Part shown: positions 32,038 to 41,048 of the stretch, piece after piece
Layout of the letters: every line of letters begins with the position of its first letter
Numbering within the stretch: the stretch's first letter is position 1
Assembly (NCBI GenBank): GCA_900772495.1
Contig: CAAHEJ010000025.1
Location: 1 to 44,564 of the forward strand
DNA length: 44,564 nucleotides
Reading direction: 5' to 3'
DNA from: an uncultured Campylobacter sp.
Lineage (GTDB): Bacteria > Campylobacterota > Campylobacteria > Campylobacterales > Campylobacteraceae
Position numbers and translations under genes: made by a program
Notes under the pieces: generated by a model
Databases searched by the model: none
Seen by the model: the letters and a program-made list of their open reading frames with translations, nothing else
Told to the model about the DNA's origin: nothing

Positions 32038-32447
32038 TACAAACACCTATCACAACGGCTCGTGTAAGCTATGACACTGAGTTTTTCTATGAAATTTCCG
32101 AGCTTTTTTTCAAGCTCTTCTTGATATTTGCCTAAATTTTCGTGCTTGAAATCAAAGTCCATAATGCGCCCGCACTTGCTGCAAACGATATGAATGTGCG
32201 GCTCTTCGTAAATGTCGTAGCAAGCCTTTTGGTTTGGGACATTGACCTCCACGACTAAGCCTTGCCTTTCGAGTGTGCTGAGATTTTTATACACTGTGGC
32301 AAGCGAGATGGACGGATACTCGCTCTTTACTTGGGTATAAAGCTCGTCAATGTTGGGGTGCTCGTGCTTTTTGAGAATTTTAAGCACGCAAAGCCTTTGC
32401 GGAGTGGCTTTTAAATCGTGTTCTTTGAGTAGTTTCAACAAATCCAT
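32037..32447 (-). CDS. perR: Peroxide-responsive Fur-family repressor PerR
   Basis: A 136-residue Fur-superfamily regulator: an N-terminal winged helix with recognition-helix SISLATVYKNLSTLERQGLV (about 46-65) and a C-terminal dimerisation domain with structural zinc pairs Cys89/Cys92 (CSKC) and Cys132/Cys135 (CDRC), and the metal-site stretch EEPHIHIVC. The sequence and the dxs-perR-ubiE-xseA-serC setting match C. jejuni PerR (Cj0322), not Fur, which is longer and lies elsewhere. It should repress catalase and alkyl hydroperoxide reductase genes in the presence of Fe or Mn. A 73-base spacer upstream contains a TATGAT box, so it may have its own promoter within the operon. Confidence 0.9.
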   Translation of the reverse strand: MDLLKLLKEHDLKATPQRLCVLKILKKHEHPNIDELYTQVKSEYPSISLATVYKNLSTLERQGLVVEVNVPNQKACYDIYEEPHIHIVCSKCGRIMDFDFKHENLGKYQEELEKKLGNFIEKLSVIAYTSRCDRCL

Positions 32448-32520
32448 AGCAAAACCTCATTTTTTGCTTACAATCATAGCCAAAAAAGATTAAGAAAAAG
32501 TTTGTGTTAAGTGATATTTT

Positions 32521-34362
32521 TTATCCATTAGCGCATTGCAAAATTTTTTTAGTGATTGCTTTCACGCTTAAATTTAAAGATTTTTCCACCTCATCGGTGT
32601 TGCCGTGTTCGATGAATTTGTCCTCATACTCAAAACTTACAAGCCTTATATGGTTTAAATTTGCTCTTTGTAAGAAGCTGGTGATTAAAGAGCCTACGCC
32701 GCCGATTTTAGCACTTGGAGAAAAGACAAACCAAATTTTTGTTTTTTGGGCTAAATTTGTAAGCAAAGTTTCGTCCAAAGGCTTAGCAAAGATTAAATCA
32801 ACCAAATTCGCATAATCTTTCTCGCCCTCTTTTTCACATTCGTCTAAAACAAGCTTTGCCGTGCCAACGCCTTGTCCGTAGCCTAAAAAGGCGATTTGGC
32901 TTGAATTTTCGCGCAAAATTTGCGCTTTGCCGAGTTTTATTTTAACAGCACCAAACTCATCATCAAGCAAAAAAGCTCCGCGCGGATAACGAAAGGCTAA
33001 ACAACCCTTGTGAGAGTAAGCATAATCCATCACAGCCCTCATCATCGCCTCATCTCTTGGGGCTAAAAGCGTTAAATTTGGTAGTGGCGCAAGAAAACTC
33101 ACATCAAAAGCACCTTGATGAGTCTCGCCGTCCTCGCCCACGATGCCTGCTCTATCCATAGCAAAGACGACATTTAAATTCATAATCGCGCAATCGTGTA
33201 TCACTTGGTCATAAGCTCGTTGCAAAAAGGTAGAATAAATAGCTATAAAGGGCTTAAAGCCCTCTTTTGCCATAGCCGCCATCGAAGTAACGGCGTGCTG
33301 CTCGGCTATGGCGACATCCCAAAAGCGATTTGGATACTTTTCTATGAGCGCATCAAGTCCCGTGCCATTTGGCATAGCTGCGGTAACGCCTACTATATCG
33401 CTGTGTTTTTCGGCTAAATTCAGCAAATTTTGGCTAAAAAGCTCGGTAGCACTTTTTTTTGCGCCCGCTTTTTTGATGAATTCGCCTGTGCTTATGTCAA
33501 ATGCGCCAACCCCGTGCCATTTAGCGTTTTTACCCTCAGCTGGTGCGTAACCCTTGCCTTTTATGGTTTGAGTATGGACTATACAAGGTTTTTTCATAGC
33601 CTTTGCCTTTTTCAGCACGCTGATAAGCTCGCTTATGTCGTGTCCGTTAATCACGCCTATGTATTCAAGTCCCATTTCTTCAAACAAAATGCCCGGCGTG
33701 ATGAGTTTAAGGCTTTCCTCAAAGCGTTTTGCCATATAAGTGGCACTTTGGGGCAGATACTCCAAAAGATTTTCCACGCCTTTTTTGAATTTTTGATAAA
33801 ATGAGCTTGCCATAGCGCCTGAAAGGTGTTTAGAAATCGCGCCTATGGGCTTGCTTATGCTCATTTCGTTGTCGTTTAAAATGATGACACAAGGGTATTT
33901 TTTATCTCCAAGCTCGTTTAAAGCCTCATACACCATACCCGCACTCATCGCGCCGTCTCCTATGAGCGCGATGGGAATTTTGTCCTCATTTTTTAATGCA
34001 ATAGCCTTACACGCGCCTACAAGCAAAGAAATAGAAGTGCTTGAATGCCCAGCTACAAAGTAATCGCCCTCATTTGGCTTGGTGTAGCCGCTTACTCCGC
34101 CAAGTTGCCGCAAATTTATCAAATCACGCCCCGTAAGGATTTTGTGAGCATAACTTTGATGAGAAACATCAAAAATAAAAGGCTCGCTCTTAAAGTCAAA
34201 CACAGCGTGCATCGCTAGTGTAAGCTCCACAACGCCTAAATTTGAGCTTAAATGCCCACCGTTTTTGCTTACTGCTTTGATAATCTCACTGCGAAGCTCG
34301 CTGGCTAAATTTTCAAGCTCATTGAGTGAAAGCTCTTTGAGCTGCTCGTAAGAGTGCGTCAT
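32521..34362 (-). CDS. dxs: 1-deoxy-D-xylulose-5-phosphate synthase
   Basis: TPP-dependent first enzyme of the MEP isoprenoid pathway: pyruvate plus glyceraldehyde-3-phosphate to DXP. The 613-residue protein has the early HLSSNLGVVELT, DVSHQSYAHKILTGR, the TPP-binding GDGAMSAG (135-142) with the downstream NDNEMSIS, and the transketolase-like GIVGEDGETHQGAFD. The ATG overlaps the fliH stop (ATGA), so it is translationally coupled to flagellar genes, as in C. jejuni Cj0320-Cj0321. Isoprenoid supply links to the downstream menaquinone step. Confidence 0.97.
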   Translation of the reverse strand: MTHSYEQLKELSLNELENLASELRSEIIKAVSKNGGHLSSNLGVVELTLAMHAVFDFKSEPFIFDVSHQSYAHKILTGRDLINLRQLGGVSGYTKPNEGDYFVAGHSSTSISLLVGACKAIALKNEDKIPIALIGDGAMSAGMVYEALNELGDKKYPCVIILNDNEMSISKPIGAISKHLSGAMASSFYQKFKKGVENLLEYLPQSATYMAKRFEESLKLITPGILFEEMGLEYIGVINGHDISELISVLKKAKAMKKPCIVHTQTIKGKGYAPAEGKNAKWHGVGAFDISTGEFIKKAGAKKSATELFSQNLLNLAEKHSDIVGVTAAMPNGTGLDALIEKYPNRFWDVAIAEQHAVTSMAAMAKEGFKPFIAIYSTFLQRAYDQVIHDCAIMNLNVVFAMDRAGIVGEDGETHQGAFDVSFLAPLPNLTLLAPRDEAMMRAVMDYAYSHKGCLAFRYPRGAFLLDDEFGAVKIKLGKAQILRENSSQIAFLGYGQGVGTAKLVLDECEKEGEKDYANLVDLIFAKPLDETLLTNLAQKTKIWFVFSPSAKIGGVGSLITSFLQRANLNHIRLVSFEYEDKFIEHGNTDEVEKSLNLSVKAITKKILQCANG

Positions 34363-35156
34363 TCGCTTGCCATTTGTTTGATTTTGTTTAAGCGGCTGTT
34401 TAAATCAGACTCTATGTTGCCCTTGTCGCTCAAAACCACTACACTGCCTTTTGAAATCGCATCATCAAGGCTTACTTTCACCTTTGAATTTAAGGCAAGT
34501 TTGGATTTGACAAAGTCATAATCGCTCGGGCTGATTTTAAGCTCCACGCTCGCTGCGCCTTTGAGTTCGGCGATGAGTTTTTGGGCTAAATTTAGGGCAA
34601 TTTGCGCCGAACGCTCGCTTAATTCTTGACTGATAACATCTTGGGCGATTTCTATGGCGGCGTTTGCAAGTTCTTTTTCGTTTTTGCTGATAAATTCAGC
34701 TAAATTCTGACTGGTTTCATCAAGTCTTGCGATACTTTTAGCGAATTTATCCCTTAACTCGCCAAGTTCTCTTTCGCTCTCCGCCTTTGCGCGCTCGTAT
34801 CCTGCTTGCTCGGCGTCTTTTTTGTTAAGTTCTAATTTTGCTTCAAATTCTTTTTGCTGGTTTTCAAGCTTCATTTCAAGCTGGGTTTCAGCCCGCGCTG
34901 CCTTGTCGATAATCTCTTCTTTTTCTTTCAAAAGCTCGACTATCCTTTGGGCTGAGCTGTTTTGCGTGCTTTCTTGCTCGTTTGCTTGGGCTTCATCTTG
35001 CGTTTCATCGCTGTTTGAATTTGCTTGCCTTACTTGTTCTTCTTTTTGGTTTTTTTGCTCTTGCATACTTGCAAACTCGCTCATTACCTTAAAATGATAG
35101 CCGTCTATGATATGCTCTTTGGTGTCGCTTGGGGAGATGACATTTGTGTTTTTCAT
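34359..35156 (-). CDS. fliH: Flagellar assembly protein FliH
   Basis: Cytoplasmic regulator of the flagellar export ATPase FliI. The 265-residue protein begins with a short N-terminal region. A Gln/Glu/Asn-rich low-complexity stretch (about 32-68) follows, then a long charged coiled coil (about 70-165) and the conserved C-terminal domain (ELANAAIEIAQDVISQELSE, IALNLAQKLIAELKGA) that binds FliI. Its ATG comes one base after the fliG stop. The position between fliG and dxs and the C-terminal sequence identify it even though FliH proteins diverge greatly. Confidence 0.88.
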   Translation of the reverse strand: MKNTNVISPSDTKEHIIDGYHFKVMSEFASMQEQKNQKEEQVRQANSNSDETQDEAQANEQESTQNSSAQRIVELLKEKEEIIDKAARAETQLEMKLENQQKEFEAKLELNKKDAEQAGYERAKAESERELGELRDKFAKSIARLDETSQNLAEFISKNEKELANAAIEIAQDVISQELSERSAQIALNLAQKLIAELKGAASVELKISPSDYDFVKSKLALNSKVKVSLDDAISKGSVVVLSDKGNIESDLNSRLNKIKQMASE

Positions 35157-35157
35157 T

Positions 35158-36186
35158 TTATTCTATAACCTCATCGCCTTCGCCCATTTGGATTACGCCT
35201 TGTTCGTTGAGTTTTTGCACGATTTCTACAACCTTTCTTTGCGCTGCCTCGACATCTTTTACACGCACTGCGCCCAAAAAGCCCATTTCTTCGATAAAGG
35301 TTTCGCTTGCACGGCTTGACATATTTGAAAGGAATTTTTGCCTAAGCCCATCACTAGAACCTTTAAGCCCTATCATCAAGTCTTTTTTGTCAGCTACTTT
35401 GAGTATCTCGCGTATAGCTGGGTTGCCAAGTTTAGCGATATCATCAAAGGTAAACATAAGCTCTTTGATAGTTGTGGCAAGCTCTGGGTCGCTTTGCTCT
35501 AACTGAGCGATGATGGATTTTGCCGCGGTTTGTCCTAAGCGGTTTATCATCTCAGCCACCGCACGCGGTCCGCCTACTTCTACCTTTGTGCCTGCAAAGT
35601 TTTCTAAATGTTTTTCTAACACGGCTGATACCCTTTTAATGATAGCTGGGGAAATGTCGCCTAAATTCGCCATTCTTATAACTACATCAGCCCTTTGGTC
35701 TTCGTTAAAATACTCCAAAGTCTCCGCTGAATGCACTGAATCCATATGAGCAAGTATGAGTGCGATGGTTTGTGGGTGTTCTTTGGAGATAAAATCAGCA
35801 AGTTGCTGTGGCTTCACCTGTCCTAAATAGCTGAAATTTTGGTCTGTTTCCATACTTTTGGTAAGCTTTTCCAAAATCTTATTTGCCATTTCGGGTCCAA
35901 AGGTCTTGAAAAGCAACTCTTTGGCGTAGTCAAAGCCGCCTGTTTTGATGAATTGATTTGATTGTAAGATAGAGTAAAATTCCTCCAACACCGCTGTGGC
36001 TACGGCTTTATCAACCTTTTTAGCTTGGGCTATGTAGCGTGAAATTTCGGTTATGGGATTTATCTCCATATGTGAAAAAAGCGAAGTGGTGATGTCCTCA
36101 CCAAGCTGTATGAGCATAATAGCGACTTTCTCAGCCATAGATAAATCATCATAAACTATCTTTTGTTGTTCGCTCAGCTTTATCAT
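35158..36186 (-). CDS. fliG: Flagellar motor switch protein FliG
   Basis: Rotor protein that contacts the MS ring through its N-terminal domain, FliM through the middle, and the stator MotA through the C-terminal domain. The 342-residue product has an ARM-like middle domain with EHPQTIALILAHM, the FliM-binding region, and the C-terminal SSRASETFIEEMGFLGAVRV with the charged torque helix. The ATG overlaps the fliF stop as TAATG, and the fliH start follows the stop directly. Confidence 0.97.
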   Translation of the reverse strand: MIKLSEQQKIVYDDLSMAEKVAIMLIQLGEDITTSLFSHMEINPITEISRYIAQAKKVDKAVATAVLEEFYSILQSNQFIKTGGFDYAKELLFKTFGPEMANKILEKLTKSMETDQNFSYLGQVKPQQLADFISKEHPQTIALILAHMDSVHSAETLEYFNEDQRADVVIRMANLGDISPAIIKRVSAVLEKHLENFAGTKVEVGGPRAVAEMINRLGQTAAKSIIAQLEQSDPELATTIKELMFTFDDIAKLGNPAIREILKVADKKDLMIGLKGSSDGLRQKFLSNMSSRASETFIEEMGFLGAVRVKDVEAAQRKVVEIVQKLNEQGVIQMGEGDEVIE

Positions 36187-37871
36187 TATATATCCTTGCT
36201 TTCACTGGGCGTGTCGCTTTCGACAAGGCTTTGCAAGACATTAGCGACTTCTTCGGTTTTGTCATTAACTAAGGCTTTTAATTTTTCGATTAAGATATCA
36301 TACTGCAATGCGTCCTCATCGATACCATCGGTAAGTCCAAGCTGCTTTTCAGCTTGCTCGCGCGCTCTTTTGAGCTTGTCAAGCATATCCTCAGTATCTT
36401 CGACAGGCTGTGTTTCCTCAGCGAGCTGCTCATCTGTCGTTTCATAATCAGCAAGCATTTTTTGCGTAAATGGCGCGATAACTTTTTTGTAAAAGATGAA
36501 GAGTAAAATCGCGGCGATGAGGTATTTTAAAGACGGCAACAAAGGACTGACATAGCGATCGTAGAAATTCCCCGCCTTGCTTTCATCGTAAAGTTTTGGT
36601 TCATACTCGGCTACGGCAACCTTGTCTCCGCGTGTGGCGTCAAAGTTGATTATCCCTCTAACAATTTTTTCAACCTCTGCCATTTCAGCTGGTGTAGATG
36701 AAACATACTCACCACCTATCACTTTGCCGCTTTCATCTTTAATTTCTCTATATCTTTTCGGTATGGATGCGGTGGCTGAAACATTGACGATTTTAGGAAA
36801 AGAAACTTTTTTATTTGTTACTGTTTTGCCTACTTCGTTATTAACCGTTACTTGGTCTTTAAGCGACCATTCAAGCGGACTTGGTCCATCAAGCCCTTCA
36901 ACAGGTCCTATGTTTGAAACGGCTCCGGGCACGCCTTGTATCACAGGAGCTTTGCGCCCTTGTGATTCTTCGTGTAAGGTTTGCTTACTACGAATCACCG
37001 TGTTTGGGTCGTAAATTTCACTTTGAGTTTCTACCTTTGAAAAGTCAAATTGTATTTCAACCGTTGCATACACATTGTCAGTTTTGCCATTAGCGTATGG
37101 TGCGAGATTTCTAATGATTTTTTCTTCAAGCTCAGCTACTCTATTTTTGCGGTAGCGCTCCTCCTCAGCTCTCACTTCGTTTTCATAGAGTTCTTGCTGG
37201 TCAAGCGGCATACCCTTTTGATCGACAATTTTGATGTTGTCAAGGGTGAGCTTTGGCACGGCGGCTGAAACTATGTTTTTGATACCATCGATTTGTTTTC
37301 TACTAAGCCTCAAACCTTGTCTTATCGACACGGCAACAGATGCTGTGGGCGGCACTTGTCTTTCAGTGAAAACGCTGTCTTTTGGAAAGGCTATATGCAC
37401 CACAGCCTTTTCTATGGGTTCAAGTGCTGAGATAGTGCGGGCTAGCTCGCCCTCAATGGCACGCTGGAATTTCACATCCATTTCTTTGCTTGTCGCGCCA
37501 AATTGCTGGTTGTCAAAAAGCTCAAAGCCCGTGCTTCTATCTTTTATCAGCCCTTCGCTGGCTATCATCATTCTTTGGCGATGTAAATCCTCTTGGGGAA
37601 CTAAAATAGTTTTTTCATTTTCGATGTGATACTTTATGCCGTCTTTTTCAAGCCTTGCGACAATAGCCGCTGCATCGCCCGCGCCTATATCTTGCACAAG
37701 CACGGCATAGCCTGTGTTTGCGCCTGCACTACTGCCACCCTTGTAAAGCGCTAAAAACACTAAAAACGCGATAACAACGACAACAGAAACGATGATAACT
37801 ATGCGTTGCCTTTTAGTGAGCTTTTGGTAAATCAAACTCACTTGGTGCATCATATTTTTAAATTCTTCCAT
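36186..37871 (-). CDS. fliF: Flagellar M-ring protein FliF
   Basis: Forms the MS ring in the inner membrane, the base of the flagellar motor. The 561-residue protein has an N-terminal membrane helix (about 25-45), periplasmic ring-building domains with YAVLVQDIGAGDAAAIVARL and the conserved KAVVHIAFPKDSVF, and a second helix (about 445-463). The C-terminal cytoplasmic tail binds FliG. The ATG has AAGGATACAGGTGT upstream. It is the first gene of the long minus operon, with a TATAAT box about 120 bases upstream. Confidence 0.97.
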   Translation of the reverse strand: MEEFKNMMHQVSLIYQKLTKRQRIVIIVSVVVVIAFLVFLALYKGGSSAGANTGYAVLVQDIGAGDAAAIVARLEKDGIKYHIENEKTILVPQEDLHRQRMMIASEGLIKDRSTGFELFDNQQFGATSKEMDVKFQRAIEGELARTISALEPIEKAVVHIAFPKDSVFTERQVPPTASVAVSIRQGLRLSRKQIDGIKNIVSAAVPKLTLDNIKIVDQKGMPLDQQELYENEVRAEEERYRKNRVAELEEKIIRNLAPYANGKTDNVYATVEIQFDFSKVETQSEIYDPNTVIRSKQTLHEESQGRKAPVIQGVPGAVSNIGPVEGLDGPSPLEWSLKDQVTVNNEVGKTVTNKKVSFPKIVNVSATASIPKRYREIKDESGKVIGGEYVSSTPAEMAEVEKIVRGIINFDATRGDKVAVAEYEPKLYDESKAGNFYDRYVSPLLPSLKYLIAAILLFIFYKKVIAPFTQKMLADYETTDEQLAEETQPVEDTEDMLDKLKRAREQAEKQLGLTDGIDEDALQYDILIEKLKALVNDKTEEVANVLQSLVESDTPSESKDI

Positions 37872-37992
37872 ACACCTGTATCCTTATAAACTCAAATTCA
37901 CAAAGCCTTCGCCACAAAATGAGTGTTTGAAAATACTTTTTTATGGTAATGTTAGCCATATCAAGCCCCAAACTTTTCAAAATTTCGTCATT

Positions 37993-37998
37993 ATTATA
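37993..37998 (-). promoter_or_regulatory. Probable promoter of the fliF operon (-10 box)
   Basis: Minus-strand TATAAT within GTGTATAAT, following an A/T-rich run. The leader to fliF would be about 115 bases. No sigma-28 or sigma-54 motif was evident close to the gene. Confidence 0.5.
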
Positions 37999-38008
37999 CA
38001 CTTTTTAA

Positions 38009-38071
38009 GCAAAAATTCAATATCTTTTTGCTAAAAAGCAAAAAATTCACTCTTTTTATCGACTTTTTAGC
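38009..38071 (-). repeat. Two adjacent inverted repeats between hisC and fliF
   Basis: AGCAAAAA (38009-38016) pairs with TTTTTGCT (38025-38032). GCTAAAAAG (38030-38038) pairs with CTTTTTAGC (38063-38071). The two share three bases, so the structures are mutually exclusive at the junction. They lie after the hisC stop and just before the fliF -10 box. They may terminate the hisC message, though neither is followed by a long U-run. Confidence 0.4.
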
Positions 38072-38122
38072 TTAAAAATTTACATTTTTGTCCCTAAATT
38101 TCGCTAAATTTTTAAATTTTTC

Positions 38123-39214
38123 TCACAAAAGTGGCTTAAATTCATCAAAAAACGCGTCATTTTCCTCTTTTAAGCCTATGGTTATGCGGATAGCATTTAA
38201 ACCGTAACTTTTCAAATCCCTTACAATAATACCTTTTTTAAGCAGCTCATTTGCCAAAGCTGAACTTTGATGAGTTTCAAAAAAATAAGTGATAAAATTC
38301 GTGTAAGAATCAATAAATTCAATCCCATTTTGCCTTGCAAAGTCCTCATATCGCTTCATCTGCGTGAAATTGTTTTGCAAGGTTTGTTCTACAAATTCCT
38401 TATCATCAAGGGCGACACAGGCGGCTTTTAAGCTCAAATTTGTTACATTAAAGGGCGCGCGAAGCTTGTAAAAAGCCTTTATGATAGCCTCATTTGCTAT
38501 ACCATAGCCAACACGCAAGCCTCCAAGCGCATAAAGCTTTGAAAAAGTGCCAAGATAAAGCACATTGCTAAATTCAGCGCAAAGTTTTGCGGGGTTTAAA
38601 TGCTTTTTTTCGTCCTTAAAGCTGGCAAATTCGTTATAAGCCGCATCAAGCACCACTAAACAATCCTCATCAACGCCCCTTATAAACTCACGCACCGCTT
38701 TGCTATCCAAACACTCGCCCAAAGGGTTGTTTGGCACGCACAAAAATATCATCTTAATCTCATCTTTGTGCGCTTCATAAAGGGCACGAAACTCGCTCAA
38801 ATCGTGCGTTATGCTCGCTGTTTTGTAGCATTTACTTTGCGTTTGCTTTGCGTAAATTTGATACATAGCAAAGGTAACGCCACACTGCAAAAAGGCATTG
38901 CGCGAATTTAGCTTTGAGTGAATGGCAAATTCGATGATTTGGTCGCTTCCTGCGCCGATGATGATTTGATTTTCGCCCACATTATAGTGCTTTGAAAGCT
39001 TAAATTTAAGCTCACTCATCGTGTCATCTGGGTAAAGGTGCGCTAAATGCGCGTTTGCCTTTAAGCACTCAACCACCTTTTTGCTTGCACCAAGCGGGTT
39101 TTCGTTGCTTGCAAGTTTGATGACTTTTTTAAGTCCAAACTCACGCGCTATCACTTCTATATCCTTGCCCGGTTCGTAGTTAGCAAGCTGTCCTAAAAAT
39201 TCGTTAAATTGCAT
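38123..39214 (-). CDS. hisC: Histidinol-phosphate aminotransferase
   Basis: PLP enzyme of histidine synthesis, also often serving in Phe/Tyr transamination. The 363-residue protein has KLASNENPLG, IIIGAGSDQIIEF, VLDAAYNEFASF and the PLP Lys at about 226 in LGTFSKLYALGGLRVGYG. The start at 39214 (MQFNEFLGQLANYEPGKDI) has a strong SD AGGAG six bases upstream inside pheA. The reading frame continues nine codons further but without support. It overlaps pheA by 11 bases and follows it, which suggests it also supplies the final transamination to phenylalanine. Confidence 0.96.
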   Translation of the reverse strand: MQFNEFLGQLANYEPGKDIEVIAREFGLKKVIKLASNENPLGASKKVVECLKANAHLAHLYPDDTMSELKFKLSKHYNVGENQIIIGAGSDQIIEFAIHSKLNSRNAFLQCGVTFAMYQIYAKQTQSKCYKTASITHDLSEFRALYEAHKDEIKMIFLCVPNNPLGECLDSKAVREFIRGVDEDCLVVLDAAYNEFASFKDEKKHLNPAKLCAEFSNVLYLGTFSKLYALGGLRVGYGIANEAIIKAFYKLRAPFNVTNLSLKAACVALDDKEFVEQTLQNNFTQMKRYEDFARQNGIEFIDSYTNFITYFFETHQSSALANELLKKGIIVRDLKSYGLNAIRITIGLKEENDAFFDEFKPLL

Positions 39215-40280
39215 TGTTTTCTCCTGACAAATACGAGCCAAGCCACATTATATCCTTGTGTTTGGCAAGAATTTTTTGCACATTTTCATCATCAATATGC
39301 CCTTCAAAATCCATATAAAAACTATAATCAAACGCCTTTGTCTTCGCTGGACGGCTTTCTAATCTTGTTAAATTTATGTGCGCTTTTTTAAAATCATTAA
39401 GCAAATCGCTAAGGCTTCCTGGCTTGTGTGCTGTGTGCGCTAAAATCGAGCTTTTACAACCCGCTGTTTTTGGAAATTTACTCTTGCTTAAAATCAAAAA
39501 ACGCGTGCGGTTTGAGGCATTGTCTTCAATGCTTTCAAACAAAATCGGCACATTGTAGAGTTTTGCGGCGATTTTAGAGCAAATGGCGGCTGAATTTTCG
39601 TCCTTTGAGGCTAAAAAAGCCGCGTTTGAAGTGGATTTTGAGGGCATAAATTCAAGCTCATTAAGGTTGTGGCTTTCTAAAAACAAGCGGCATTGATTGT
39701 AGCCTTGCGGGTGCGAGTAAATGCGCTTGATAGCCTTTAAATCCTTGTTTAAACTCACAAAAGAATGATGAATGTCCATATAAAGTTCAGCATAAATTTT
39801 AAGCTCGCTGTAAATACTTAAACAATCAAGCGTAACGCCCACCGCGCCTGCTGTGTTGTTTTCTATCGGCACGAGAGCGTAATTTACTTCATCATTGTCA
39901 AGTGCCTTAAACACCGCTTCAATGCTAGCTAGCGCGACATAAGAGCTAATCGCCCCAAAACGACTCATCGCCGCTTGATGAGTGTAACTTCCCTCAGGTC
40001 CCAAATACGCCACGCTTTGAGGCTTTTCTAAATTCCTTGACACCGCAAAAATTTCTTGGTAAATCGCTTCTATCGCCCTTGTGCTTAAAAGCCCATTATT
40101 TAGCTTTTCAAGCCTTTGGACAATAGCCCTTTCGCGCTCAGGACGATAAACTGAGCTTTGAGTCTTGTCTTTAAGCTCGCCGATTTGCTTTACCACTGAC
40201 ATTCTTTCGTTTAAAAGCCCTAAAATTTGCGTATCAAGCTCGTCTATGCTTGTGCGCAACTTCTCTAAATCCTTCATCAT
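39204..40280 (-). CDS. pheA: Bifunctional chorismate mutase/prephenate dehydratase
   Basis: Converts chorismate to prephenate and then to phenylpyruvate. The 358 residues comprise a chorismate mutase helix domain (about 1-85, LRTSIDELDTQILGLLNERM), a prephenate dehydratase domain (about 88-270, VAYLGPEGSYTHQAAM and the catalytic-region NRTRF at 257-261) and an ACT regulatory domain (about 278-355) with ESRP (308-311), the phenylalanine-binding motif, predicting feedback inhibition. The start is the first or second of two tandem ATGs; the first overlaps the stop of the HAD gene. Confidence 0.97.
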   Translation of the reverse strand: MMKDLEKLRTSIDELDTQILGLLNERMSVVKQIGELKDKTQSSVYRPERERAIVQRLEKLNNGLLSTRAIEAIYQEIFAVSRNLEKPQSVAYLGPEGSYTHQAAMSRFGAISSYVALASIEAVFKALDNDEVNYALVPIENNTAGAVGVTLDCLSIYSELKIYAELYMDIHHSFVSLNKDLKAIKRIYSHPQGYNQCRLFLESHNLNELEFMPSKSTSNAAFLASKDENSAAICSKIAAKLYNVPILFESIEDNASNRTRFLILSKSKFPKTAGCKSSILAHTAHKPGSLSDLLNDFKKAHINLTRLESRPAKTKAFDYSFYMDFEGHIDDENVQKILAKHKDIMWLGSYLSGENNAI

Positions 40281-41047
40281 TTATCCTTTGTTTTAAGCTC
40301 GTTTAAAAACTCATTCACACTCTCATAAACCCTATCATCAGCCCTTAAATCAAGCCCCTTGCTTGAATTTAGCTTACCACTTAAAACAAGTGCTATGTGC
40401 ATTTTCATTTCACGCGCTTTGAGTAAATCGCCCGTAAAATCATCGCTGATGATGAGTGTGTTGCTAAATCTCGCACCCTTATCTTGTGCTTGCAAAAGCC
40501 TTAAAGCACTTTCATAAAAGGCAGCACTTGGCTTGCCAAAGACTTCATAGCTAGCATTTGTGGCGTATTGCAACATTTTCATTATCGCTCCAACTCCTGG
40601 GTAGCTTTTAGAATTTTTTTTGTAAATGCTCGTTTCGTGCATCGCTATGAGCCTAACGCCCTTTTTTACACATTCTATCATCAAAGCAAAGTCATCAAAG
40701 CTGAATTTATCATAGCTTGCCACAAGCAAGGCTTTTGGCGTTTCATAATCAAGGCTAAATTCAAGCTCACACAGGGCATTTTTAAACTCATCAGCCCCAA
40801 AAGCAGCCACCTTGCAAGGTGCTAACCTTTGCTTTAACACAAAAAATGGGTCTAAATACGCATTGTCCTTTATGTCAAGCCCCTTTTTGCGTAAATTTTG
40901 CAAAAAATTCAAGTCCTTTGTGTTGTTTGTGATGATGACATAAGGAATTTGCTTTAAATTCAGCCACGACACAAGCTCACTCGCCCCTTTTATAAGGCTT
41001 TTATCATTATCATTTATCAATGTCCCTTGCACATCTAAAAAAAGCAT
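40277..41047 (-). CDS. HAD-superfamily protein, NagD-like, with altered catalytic motif
   Basis: A 256-residue member of the HAD superfamily. Motif I reads LDVQGTL: the nucleophile Asp5 is kept but the usual second Asp is Gln7. Motif II is ITNNT at about 39, and the acidic motif IV is SDDFTGD. The NagD-type cap follows. The same position in C. jejuni (Cj0315, before pheA) holds a homologue that, as I recall, also has DVQ, so the change is probably a subfamily trait. The start at 41047 has AAGGACAGG upstream; a TTG seven codons earlier is less likely. It overlaps pheA. The substrate is unknown. Confidence 0.8.
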   Translation of the reverse strand: MLFLDVQGTLINDNDKSLIKGASELVSWLNLKQIPYVIITNNTKDLNFLQNLRKKGLDIKDNAYLDPFFVLKQRLAPCKVAAFGADEFKNALCELEFSLDYETPKALLVASYDKFSFDDFALMIECVKKGVRLIAMHETSIYKKNSKSYPGVGAIMKMLQYATNASYEVFGKPSAAFYESALRLLQAQDKGARFSNTLIISDDFTGDLLKAREMKMHIALVLSGKLNSSKGLDLRADDRVYESVNEFLNELKTKDK

Positions 41048-41048
41048 T

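Noticed and set aside
32037..32447. Naming the Fur-family regulator fur
   Set aside because: Length (136), sequence and the dxs/ubiE neighbourhood match C. jejuni PerR. Fur is longer and located elsewhere.
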